From NCBI GenBank assembly GCA_035513995.1, contig DATKBL010000073.1:1-8238 (forward strand): a stretch of 8,238 bases of DNA. Direction: 5' to 3'. Source of the DNA: DASUTW01 sp035513995 (GTDB taxonomy: Bacteria > Actinomycetota > UBA4738 > CALAEC01). Shown piece by piece: positions 1 to 4,707 of the stretch (position 1 is its first letter; each line of letters starts with the position of its first letter). The notes below the pieces were generated by a model, which saw only the letters and a program-made list of their open reading frames with translations, was not told the origin of the DNA and made no database searches. Both the position numbers and the translations under genes were made by a program.

Positions 1-476
1 GTGATCCGGACCAGATCGCGACCGTCGCGGATCACTCGGCCGAAGCCACGCGGCTCCGCGGCCTCGGTCGTCTGGAGCACGGCGGCCACGTCGCGGCGCC
101 GGTGGATCCGCAGCAGCTCGCGGAGCTGCTCGGCGGTCACCAACGGCTCGTCGCCGGGCAGCACGAGCACGTCGTCGGCGCGGCCCACGGCGCCCTCGGC
201 CACCATCACGGCGTGCCCGGTTCCGAGCGGGTCGCCCTGGTCGACGAAGGTCGCGTCCAATCCCCAGGAGCGGACGGCCTCCTCGACCTGCTCCTTCCCG
301 TGACTCACGACGACGACGATCCGCCACGGGCGCACCCGGCGCGCCGCCTCGAGCACGTGCCGCAGGACGGCGCGCCCGGCCACCGGATGCAGCACCTTCG
401 GGAGCGCCGATCTCAGGCGCTTCCCCTTGCCCGCGGCCATCACGACCACGGCGAGACGACGGGAAGGCTTGGCCAC
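1..476 (-). CDS. glmU: GlmU, N-terminal part (N-acetylglucosamine-1-phosphate uridylyltransferase), truncated by window edge
   Basis: Bifunctional cytosolic enzyme that acetylates glucosamine-1-phosphate and then joins GlcNAc-1-P to UTP, giving UDP-GlcNAc for peptidoglycan. Only the first ~158 residues, part of the uridylyltransferase domain, are in the window; the C-terminal left-handed beta-helix acetyltransferase lies beyond position 1. Seen: the nucleotide-binding signature VVMAAGKGKRLRSALPKVLH (about residues 11-30), DQGDPLGTGHAV (79-90) matching the UTP/sugar-binding QLGTGHA region, GDEPL (108-112) whose Asp matches the Mg-binding Asp of GDVPL, and GFGRVIRD (144-151) matching GYGRIxR. 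Two in-frame GTG starts exist, at 482 and 476. I prefer 476 because TACCCT (488-483) ends six bases before it, the leaderless arrangement, and no Shine-Dalgarno is present. It starts 52 nt after the VOC gene. In the usual KGTR motif the Thr is Lys here. Identification is firm; the exact start is not. Confidence 0.93.
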   Translation of the reverse strand, partial: MAKPSRRLAVVVMAAGKGKRLRSALPKVLHPVAGRAVLRHVLEAARRVRPWRIVVVVSHGKEQVEEAVRSWGLDATFVDQGDPLGTGHAVMVAEGAVGRADDVLVLPGDEPLVTAEQLRELLRIHRRRDVAAVLQTTEAAEPRGFGRVIRDGRDLVRI

Positions 477-482
477 GGCCAC

Positions 483-488
483 AGGGTA
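483..488 (-). promoter_or_regulatory. Candidate -10 element of glmU, leaderless
   Basis: TACCCT on the minus strand fits the actinobacterial TANNNT -10 pattern. It ends six nt before the GTG at 476, so transcription would begin at about the start codon. No good -35 is seen at the expected distance; a GC-rich 15-nt inverted repeat (492-506) lies there instead. The lack of any Shine-Dalgarno for glmU supports this, but a TANNNT match alone is weak. Confidence 0.4.
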
Positions 489-528
489 CCCGGCGCGGCC
501 CGCGCCAGCACCCGGGGACCGCGGTCGT

Positions 529-897
529 CTAGCCGGACTGTTGGCCGCTCCCCTTCTCCACGAGCCCCACGATGTGGCCGTCGGGGTCGGTGAACTGGGC
601 TATGGTGACCATGGGCAGCTCAGTTCGCGGCATCACGGTCTTGCCGCCCTGCTCCTCGATATTCGCGAGGAACGGATCGATCTTCTCCACCTCGATGTAG
701 AAGACGATCCCGGGGTGCCGCCCATCCTGGGCGACCCCTCCGTTGATCCCGTACTCCTCGTGGTGGGCGTCGAGCATCTGGTAGGGCTGCTCGCCCGGGT
801 ACTCCTGCGCGTGCCATCCGAAGACGTCGGCGTAGAAGCTCGCCAGCTTTCCCCCATCGGACGATCCCAGCTCCCAGTGGATCACCGGGTTCGGCAT
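529..897 (-). CDS. VOC-family (glyoxalase/bleomycin-resistance-like) protein
   Basis: A 122-residue single-chain vicinal-oxygen-chelate protein, cytosolic, substrate unknown. Both halves of the paired beta-alpha-beta-beta-beta fold are visible. The first has VIHWELGSSDGGKLASFYAD (5-24) then VFGW; the second has GIVFYIEVEKIDPFLANIEE (63-82), GG, and FTDPDGHIVGLVE (102-114). His7 and Glu114 sit where the family places metal ligands, so metal binding is likely. VOC proteins include isomerases, dioxygenases, glyoxalase I and drug-sequestering proteins; nothing here picks one. The ATG at 897 was chosen because a strong AGGAGG (907-902) precedes it by 4 nt and the fold begins right after it; the frame stays open upstream to 1182 but that part overlaps the SRPBCC gene. 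It is the third gene of the ArsR-SRPBCC-VOC unit, 28 nt after the SRPBCC stop, and probably cotranscribed. Confidence 0.85.
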   Translation of the reverse strand: MPNPVIHWELGSSDGGKLASFYADVFGWHAQEYPGEQPYQMLDAHHEEYGINGGVAQDGRHPGIVFYIEVEKIDPFLANIEEQGGKTVMPRTELPMVTIAQFTDPDGHIVGLVEKGSGQQSG

Positions 898-925
898 GTG
901 CCCTCCTTCCCTTCCTGGGTTGTGG

Positions 926-1387
926 TCAGGCCTGGCCCGCGGACTCGTTGGGGTCGGGGCCGGGGTCCTGGCCCGCGCCCGCCTGCGACAGGCGCGAGAG
1001 GTAATGCTTCCAGCCGTCGGCGTGGATCTCCCGCTCGTCGGTCGGAAGCTCGAGGTGCCGGAGGCGGACGATGGTCTCCTCGCCGTCGGGCTCCAGCGTG
1101 ATCTCGACCTTGGTGGACCCGGGACCCACCGCGGGATGCCCCTCCCAGCCCCACGTGAGCGCGATCCGCGAGTGCGGCTCAAGCTCGAGATACTCTCCGA
1201 CGGCCGTGACCTGGTCGCTGATCTCGACCCGGTAGGCCCCGCCGGGACGAGGATCCAGCTCGGCCTTGCGTCCCTTCCAGCGGGTCATCATCTCGGGCTC
1301 GGTGAAGAAGGCCCACAAGGTCTCGGGACTCGCCTTGACCCTTGTCTCGACCTCGACGACGTCAGTTGTGCTCCGGATGTTCGCCAT
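926..1387 (-). CDS. SRPBCC / AHSA1-type (Aha1 C-terminal-like, START superfamily) protein
   Basis: A 153-residue soluble protein of the AHSA1-like branch of the SRPBCC (START/Bet v1) fold, which forms a hydrophobic ligand cavity; ligand unknown. Seen: VEVETRVKASPETLWAFFTE (11-30) as the opening strand and helix, then the W-KG-x-AELDPRPGGAYR segment, a TWGWEGHPAVGPGSTKVE stretch typical of the branch, the EETIVRLRHLELP strand, and the closing helix HADGWKHYLSRL. The last ~20 residues are Gly/Pro/Asp-rich and probably disordered. The ATG at 1387 has AGGAGG (1397-1392) 4 nt upstream and lies inside the end of the ArsR gene (26-nt overlap), so translation is probably coupled. ArsR-SRPBCC pairs are common in actinobacteria and the regulator is generally thought to control its partner. 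No enzymatic role can be read from the sequence. Confidence 0.88.
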   Translation of the reverse strand: MANIRSTTDVVEVETRVKASPETLWAFFTEPEMMTRWKGRKAELDPRPGGAYRVEISDQVTAVGEYLELEPHSRIALTWGWEGHPAVGPGSTKVEITLEPDGEETIVRLRHLELPTDEREIHADGWKHYLSRLSQAGAGQDPGPDPNESAGQA

Positions 1388-1697
1388 GCCGCCTCCTCTG
1401 CTCCTCGGTCTGGGCCTCCTCGGCCAGCGCGGCCAGCGAGGTTCGCCAGAACTCCTCCAGGTACTCGTGCAGGCCTCGCAGCCCCTCGGGGCGGGCCCGG
1501 TACCAGCGGCGGGCCCCCTCCTTCCGCACGCTCACGAGCTCCGCCTCGACGAGGACGCGGAGGTGCTGGGAGACGGCCGCGCCGGTGACCTCGGGGAAGT
1601 TCCCGGCGATCTCTCCGGAGGTGAGCTCGCGGTCGCGCACCAGCCGCAGGATGTCGCGGCGGCGGGGCTCGGCGATCGCTCGGAGGGCCTGATCCAC
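1362..1697 (-). CDS. ArsR-family winged-helix transcriptional regulator
   Basis: A 111-residue DNA-binding repressor candidate. The ArsR winged helix-turn-helix is plain: MDQALRAIAEPRRRDILRLV (1-20) is the first helix region, then LTSGEIAGNF, the recognition helix region VTGAAVSQHLRVL (37-49), EAELVSVRKEGARRWYRARP as the wing, and a C-terminal dimerisation helix GLRGLHEYLEEFW. There is no cysteine and no obvious metal-binding cluster, so it is unlikely to be a metal sensor of the ArsR/SmtB kind. It resembles the SdpR-like regulators paired with SRPBCC genes. The GTG at 1697 lies 7 nt downstream of a TAGAAT -10, so the mRNA is probably leaderless, which explains the lack of a ribosome-binding site. 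It is the first gene of the ArsR-SRPBCC-VOC unit and is likely autoregulated through repeats in its own promoter. Confidence 0.9.
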   Translation of the reverse strand: MDQALRAIAEPRRRDILRLVRDRELTSGEIAGNFPEVTGAAVSQHLRVLVEAELVSVRKEGARRWYRARPEGLRGLHEYLEEFWRTSLAALAEEAQTEEQRRRHGEHPEHN

Positions 1698-1702
1698 AGG
1701 CG

Positions 1703-1728
1703 ATATTCTAAGCCATCGCTTATCTAAG
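1703..1728 (-). promoter_or_regulatory. Candidate ArsR operator within the promoter
   Basis: Between and over the promoter elements there are repeated CTTA/TAAG half-sites. CTTAGATAAG (1728-1719) is a 4-bp dyad with a GA centre. TAAGC-GATG-GCTTA (1722-1709) is a 5-bp dyad overlapping the -10. CTTAGA occurs again as a direct repeat at 1712-1707. A dimer bound here would block RNA polymerase. That the neighbouring ArsR protein binds it is inferred from position only. Confidence 0.5.
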
Positions 1729-1734
1729 TGTCAA
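1705..1734 (-). promoter_or_regulatory. Near-consensus promoter of the arsR unit
   Basis: On the minus strand a perfect TTGACA -35 (1734-1729) is followed by an 18-bp spacer and TAGAAT (1710-1705), one base off TATAAT. Seven nt later comes the GTG start of the ArsR gene, so transcription would start at or next to the first codon. This is the best promoter in the window and it sits in a clearly AT-richer 43-bp gap between tRNA-Gln and arsR. Confidence 0.75.
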
Positions 1735-1740
1735 CTTGAG

Positions 1741-1811
1741 TTCCGGGGGGAGGATTCGAACCTCCACTCCAGGCTCCAAAGGCCCGCGTGCTGCCGTTAC
1801 ACCACCCCGGA
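1741..1811 (-). tRNA. tRNA-Gln (anticodon TTG)
   Basis: A complete 71-nt cloverleaf is read on the minus strand. The acceptor stem TCCGGGG / CCCCGGA is fully paired. The D-arm is GTGT / GCAC with one G-T pair, the anticodon stem CGGGC / GCCTG with loop CTTTGGA gives anticodon TTG (reads CAA, and CAG by wobble), the variable loop is GAGT, and the T-arm is GGAGG-TTCGAAT-CCTCC. The discriminator base is A. The 3' CCA is not encoded and must be added. Its 5' end is only 8 nt after the ispE stop codon, so it is likely excised from the ispE mRNA by RNase P, unless a promoter inside ispE serves it. The arsR promoter begins just 7 nt beyond its 3' end. Confidence 0.95.
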
Positions 1812-1819
1812 CGAGGCCA

Positions 1820-2665
1820 TTATCGCCCCTTCCTCGCCCCCGAGACCGAGGCGACGGCGACCCCGCCGGTGGCCGCGGCGAGCTCCTCGGCGTGTGACCC
1901 GTCGCGGCACAGCCCCGCGACGCTGGGGCCGCTGCCGCACATCAGCGCCGCGAGAGCGCCGGCCTCGAGGAGGGCGGCCTTCGCCTCCTCGACCTCCGGG
2001 CCCGCGCCGGCCTCGAGGTCGTTGAAGACCCGGCCGGCGATGGCGTCGAGGTCGCCGGACGCGGCCGCCTCGAGCAGGTCGCTCGGGTCGGGGCCGGTCT
2101 CGCCTCGCTCGTCCCAGCGGGCGTACGCGTCGGCGGCCCGCACGCCTCCGCGCGGAACGAGCACCCACCAGAGGCGCGGGCAGTCGAATGGCTCGACGAG
2201 CTCCCCCCTGCCTCGGGCCAGCACGGCGCGGCCGTGGACCAGAGCGGGGACGTCGGAGCCGACGCTCGCTCCGATCTCGGAGAGCCGATCCAGGCTGAGC
2301 CCGCGGTCCCACAGGTCGTTCAGCGCGCGCAGCGCGGCGGCCGCGTCGGCGCTCCCGCCCCCCAGGCCCGCGGCCACGGGCACGTTCTTCGCGATCAAGA
2401 GCCGGGCCCGCGGCTCGATGCCGCAGGCTTCCGCGAGCGCCCTGGCCGCCCGCACGACGAGGTTGTCCTCGCCGGTGGGGACGCCGAAGGCGTGGGGACC
2501 GGCGGCCGTGGCCGACAGACCGTCGGCCGCGGCCGCCTCCACCCCGTCCGCCAGCGTGAGCGGAAGGATCAGCGTCTCGATCTCGTGGTAGCCGTCATCG
2601 CGACGCTCCAGCACCCGCAGGAAGAGGTTGAGCTTGGCGGGGGCGGGCTCGCGCACGACGCTCAC
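1820..2665 (-). CDS. ispE: IspE, 4-diphosphocytidyl-2-C-methyl-D-erythritol kinase
   Basis: Cytosolic GHMP-family kinase of the MEP isoprenoid pathway; it phosphorylates the 2-hydroxyl of CDP-methylerythritol with ATP. At 281 residues it has the usual length. Seen: PAKLNLFLRV (9-18) with the catalytic-site Lys11, GYHEIETL (25-32), the ATP-binding glycine loop PVAAGLGGGSADAAAAL (96-112), SDVPALVHG (137-145) with the catalytic Asp138, and the C-terminal MCGSGPSVAGL motif matching M(T/S)GSGPTxF. The GTG start overlaps the rsmA stop as GTGA (4 nt), with GAGG four nt upstream inside rsmA, so translation is coupled. This rsmA-ispE pairing is the usual actinobacterial order. tRNA-Gln follows after 8 nt. 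A long near-perfect inverted repeat (2501-2537) lies in the coding sequence over roughly codons 43-55. Confidence 0.96.
   Translation of the reverse strand: MSVVREPAPAKLNLFLRVLERRDDGYHEIETLILPLTLADGVEAAAADGLSATAAGPHAFGVPTGEDNLVVRAARALAEACGIEPRARLLIAKNVPVAAGLGGGSADAAAALRALNDLWDRGLSLDRLSEIGASVGSDVPALVHGRAVLARGRGELVEPFDCPRLWWVLVPRGGVRAADAYARWDERGETGPDPSDLLEAAASGDLDAIAGRVFNDLEAGAGPEVEEAKAALLEAGALAALMCGSGPSVAGLCRDGSHAEELAAATGGVAVASVSGARKGR
2501..2537. repeat. Inverted repeat, 16-bp arms with one mismatch, 5-nt loop, inside ispE
   Basis: The arm at 2501-2516 (ggcggccgtggccgac) is matched by 2522-2537 as its reverse complement except at one pair (2509/2529), with a 5-base loop at 2517-2521. In the ispE mRNA this gives a very GC-rich stem broken by one A-C mismatch. 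The composition GGCGGCCG is easily produced by Ala/Gly/Asp codons in such a genome, so function is uncertain. Confidence 0.7.
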
Positions 2666-3594
2666 AGCGCCTCGGCGAGCCGCGCGAAGTCCTCGAGGCC
2701 CAGCTCCTCGGCCCGCACCTTGGGATCGAGCCCCGCCGACTTCAGCGCGGCCCCCGCCGCGGCCCGCTCAACCCCCAACCGCACGAGCGCGTTAGCCATC
2801 GTCTTCCGCCGCTGAGCGAAGCCCTCGTCCACGAGGCGGAAGAGCTCATCCTCGGGCACCTCAACCGGAGGGGGCCTGCGCTCGAGACGCACCAGCACCG
2901 ATTCGACGTTGGGCTCCGGCCAGAAGACGGTCGGGGGGATCCTCCTGACCAGACGCGCCTCGGCTCGGTATTCGATCCGGAGGCTGACCGCGCCGAACGC
3001 CTCGTCGCCGGGCGAGGCCACGAGGCGCTCGCCCACCTCGCGCTGGACCATCACGAGCAGCGGGTCCACGCGGGGAGCCTCCTCGAGGAGCCGGATCACC
3101 ACCGGTACCGCGACGTTGTAGGGGAGGTTCGAGACCATGCTCCAGCGATCGTCGCCGAGGAGCGCCTCCCAGTCCGCCGTCATCGCGTCGGCCTCTTCGA
3201 TCCTGGCGCGTCCCGTCGGGCCGACGACCTCCCGGAGCGCGGGAAGCAGCGCGGGGTCGAGCTCGACGGCAAGCACCTCGGCGCCCGCCTGGATCAGCGC
3301 CAGCGTCAGCGACCCGAACCCCGCCCCGATCTCGAGGACGCGATCCCTCGGCTCGACGACGGCCTCCCGGACGATCGCCCGGGCCAGGTTGGCGTCGGCA
3401 AGGAAGTGCTGGCCGAGGGCCTTGCGCGGGCGGATGCCGTGCCGTTCCGCCAGCTCTCTCAGCTCGCGCTTGGCGAGCAGGCGGCTACCAGGAGATCCGG
3501 GCGTTGAACGTCCCCGCTCCGAGGGGGGCGAGCTGAACGAAGGCGTCGTCGGAGAGGTCGATGATCCGCCCGCCGATGAAGGGCCCTCGGTCAT
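2662..3594 (-). CDS. rsmA: RsmA/KsgA, 16S rRNA (A1518/A1519) dimethyladenosine transferase
   Basis: SAM-dependent enzyme that dimethylates two adjacent adenines near the 3' end of 16S rRNA late in 30S assembly. Numbered from ATG 3594 (310 residues), motifs are GQHFL (61-65), SAM motif I VLEIGAGFGSLTLAL (86-100), AVELD (109-113), catalytic NLPY (156-159), QREVGERL (184-191), FWPEPNVESVLVRL (224-237) and FAQRRKTMANAL (259-270). Conserved sequence begins only near residue 39 (position 3480). The first 38 residues are Ser/Pro/Gly/Thr-rich and overlap the end of the upstream G5 gene by 110 nt. Yet no ATG, GTG or TTG lies between 3594 and the conserved region, so either this ATG is used (GGTGA at 3605-3601, 6 nt upstream) or a CTG such as 3480. 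The stop overlaps the ispE GTG by 4 nt. Function certain, start uncertain. Confidence 0.95.
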   Translation of the reverse strand: MTEGPSSAGGSSTSPTTPSFSSPPSERGRSTPGSPGSRLLAKRELRELAERHGIRPRKALGQHFLADANLARAIVREAVVEPRDRVLEIGAGFGSLTLALIQAGAEVLAVELDPALLPALREVVGPTGRARIEEADAMTADWEALLGDDRWSMVSNLPYNVAVPVVIRLLEEAPRVDPLLVMVQREVGERLVASPGDEAFGAVSLRIEYRAEARLVRRIPPTVFWPEPNVESVLVRLERRPPPVEVPEDELFRLVDEGFAQRRKTMANALVRLGVERAAAGAALKSAGLDPKVRAEELGLEDFARLAEAL

Positions 3595-4588
3595 CGATCG
3601 TCACCCAGACGCTCTTCCCGTTGGCGAGGTTGGTGACCTTGACGCTCGTCCCGAACGGCAGGGTGCGATGCGCCGCCGTCATCCCGTCACGCTGATACCA
3701 CGAGGCCGCGCCGTGCTGGACGTTGGGGTCCCGGGTTCCGTGGATCACGACCCGCGAGACGGGCTCCTCGAGCACCTTCTCGGAGACGAGGGTGCGCGCG
3801 GCCTCCTTCCCGTCCTCCATGCGGAGCCGGAACACCTTCTCCCGCGCGCCGGGCCTCCCCTCGCGCTCCACGTGCGTCACGCCCTTCACGTACTCGTCGG
3901 AGTACCGCTCCTCGGTCCCGAAGGGGATCGGCTCCCGCAGCGTCGTCTGCTTGAACGTGACCCGGGTGACCTGGATCATCATGCCGTTGGACGGACGACG
4001 CTCCAGCGCCGGGGTAACCTCGTCGTGCTGCCGAAGGATCACGCCGAGGCTCACCAGCAGATAGCCGACATCCGGCGCGTTCGTGATGATCTGCCGGTCG
4101 GTGCCGTCGACCTTGATGCGCACCTCGACGGCCTCGCGAAGCACGATGCGGTCGCCGTCCGAGATCGAGGCGCCGCGCGACGGACGGACGTAGGCCCGGT
4201 TCGCGGATCGCAGGTTCACGTGCTGGAGCACGTCCTCGACGGTCCGGCCGGTCACGTAAAGGGTCCGGGACTTGCCGTTGAGCACGAGCGTGATCTCCTT
4301 GGCCAGGAGGACCTCGATCGTCATGTCGTCGGTCACCGGAGCCTCGAGCGAGGGGGCCACCTCGTCGTGCTTCCCGATCTCGATCCCGCTGCCATCGAGG
4401 AGGTCGCCCACCGAGGAGGCGAAGGTGCTCACCCGCCGCTCGTCCCCGTCCACGACGAGCGTCACCTTCTTCTCGAGCTGGAGGTACGCGACGCCGACGG
4501 CGAGGAGCACGACGACGACGAGCAGACGGCCGAGCCCCCTGGGGCGGGGGGCGCGCCGACGGACGCGCACGGTACGCCTGCTCGTCAT
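3485..4588 (-). CDS. DUF348 (x3)-G5-RlpA-like double-psi beta-barrel cell-wall protein
   Basis: A 367-residue envelope protein occupying the rpfB/yabE position beside rsmA. It has a basic N-terminus (MTSRRTVRVRRR), one hydrophobic segment (22-36) acting as signal anchor or uncleaved signal, and three YabE-type DUF348 repeats (about 40-92, 96-150, 153-205) recognised by repeated x-V-x-G-x-x-R and V--LL--GI/V--HDEV patterns. A G5 domain (about 206-286, ending RVVIHGTR) follows, then an RlpA-like barrel (293-367) with GAASWY, MTAAHRTLPFGT, VTNLANGKSV, DDRGPF and GRIIDLSDDAF. G5 domains are thought to bind cell-wall polymers; RlpA domains can be lytic transglycosylases. The stretch between ASWY and MTAAH is only four residues, far shorter than in lytic RlpA. 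The ATG at 4588 starts cleanly before the anchor but lacks a Shine-Dalgarno; an in-frame TTG at 4651 would add 21 residues. The frame overlaps the start of rsmA. Confidence 0.88.
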   Translation of the reverse strand: MTSRRTVRVRRRAPRPRGLGRLLVVVVLLAVGVAYLQLEKKVTLVVDGDERRVSTFASSVGDLLDGSGIEIGKHDEVAPSLEAPVTDDMTIEVLLAKEITLVLNGKSRTLYVTGRTVEDVLQHVNLRSANRAYVRPSRGASISDGDRIVLREAVEVRIKVDGTDRQIITNAPDVGYLLVSLGVILRQHDEVTPALERRPSNGMMIQVTRVTFKQTTLREPIPFGTEERYSDEYVKGVTHVEREGRPGAREKVFRLRMEDGKEAARTLVSEKVLEEPVSRVVIHGTRDPNVQHGAASWYQRDGMTAAHRTLPFGTSVKVTNLANGKSVWVTIDDRGPFIGGRIIDLSDDAFVQLAPLGAGTFNARISW

Positions 4589-4707
4589 ACGGTTCGAGGC
4601 ACGCGGTGGGGAAGCGCGCCGCGCGCTCTGCTCTTCTCCTCCCTCAGGCAAATCGCGTACGACGCTAGCAAAGAGGACACCCCGTTGCCAGTCTCCTCGG
4701 ACACGCC
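4589..4707. other. 119-bp leader between tatD and the G5-RlpA gene
   Basis: Read on the minus strand after the tatD stop, the gap holds four things. First, a weak dyad, GAGGAGAC with GTGTCCTC (one mismatch, 10-nt loop), then TTTG: a poor terminator at best. Second, the promoter candidate listed separately. Third, a purine run AGGGAGGAGAAGAG (4644-4631) that looks like a Shine-Dalgarno but has no start codon within reach. Fourth, a 15-nt GCGC inverted repeat (4613-4627) between that run and the ATG at 4588. Confidence 0.5.
4662..4690 (-). promoter_or_regulatory. Weak promoter candidate for the G5-RlpA / rsmA / ispE / tRNA-Gln unit
   Basis: TGGCAA (4690-4685; 3 of 6 to TTGACA), a 17-bp spacer and TAGCGT (4667-4662; fits TANNNT). 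It lies in the only sizeable gap inside the minus-strand block. Correct spacing is the main support; the hexamers are weak. Confidence 0.3.

Noticed and set aside
112..130. 8-bp hairpin agcagctc-gcg-gagctgct in glmU
   Set aside because: It is explained by the codons of an E-Q-L-R-E-L-L helix. It serves as a reminder that moderate hairpins arise easily here.
492..506. GGCGCGG-G-CCGCGCC inverted repeat upstream of glmU, similar in kind to 4613-4627
   Set aside because: Short GC-only palindromes like these are expected by composition, the loops are too small for the full stems, and no T-run follows, so I do not call them terminators or operators.
483..528. Attachment-site duplicate of the tRNA-Gln 3' end at the far side of the ArsR-SRPBCC-VOC unit
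   Set aside because: No copy of the T-arm/acceptor sequence is visible between the VOC gene and glmU, and there is no integrase, so tRNA-directed integration is not shown.
898..1182. Upstream extension of the VOC frame to 1182
   Set aside because: It overlaps the SRPBCC coding sequence out of frame, shows no conserved residues, and the ATG at 897 has a strong Shine-Dalgarno.
4640..4707. c-di-AMP (ydaO-type) riboswitch before the G5-RlpA gene
   Set aside because: This riboswitch class often precedes actinobacterial cell-wall hydrolase genes, and pieces such as GGGGTG and GCTAGCGTCGTA recall its conserved 3' half. The gap is too short, the paired 5' part with GGAACC-type loops is missing, and no closing stem is evident. 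A covariance-model search of 4580-4760 on the minus strand would settle it.
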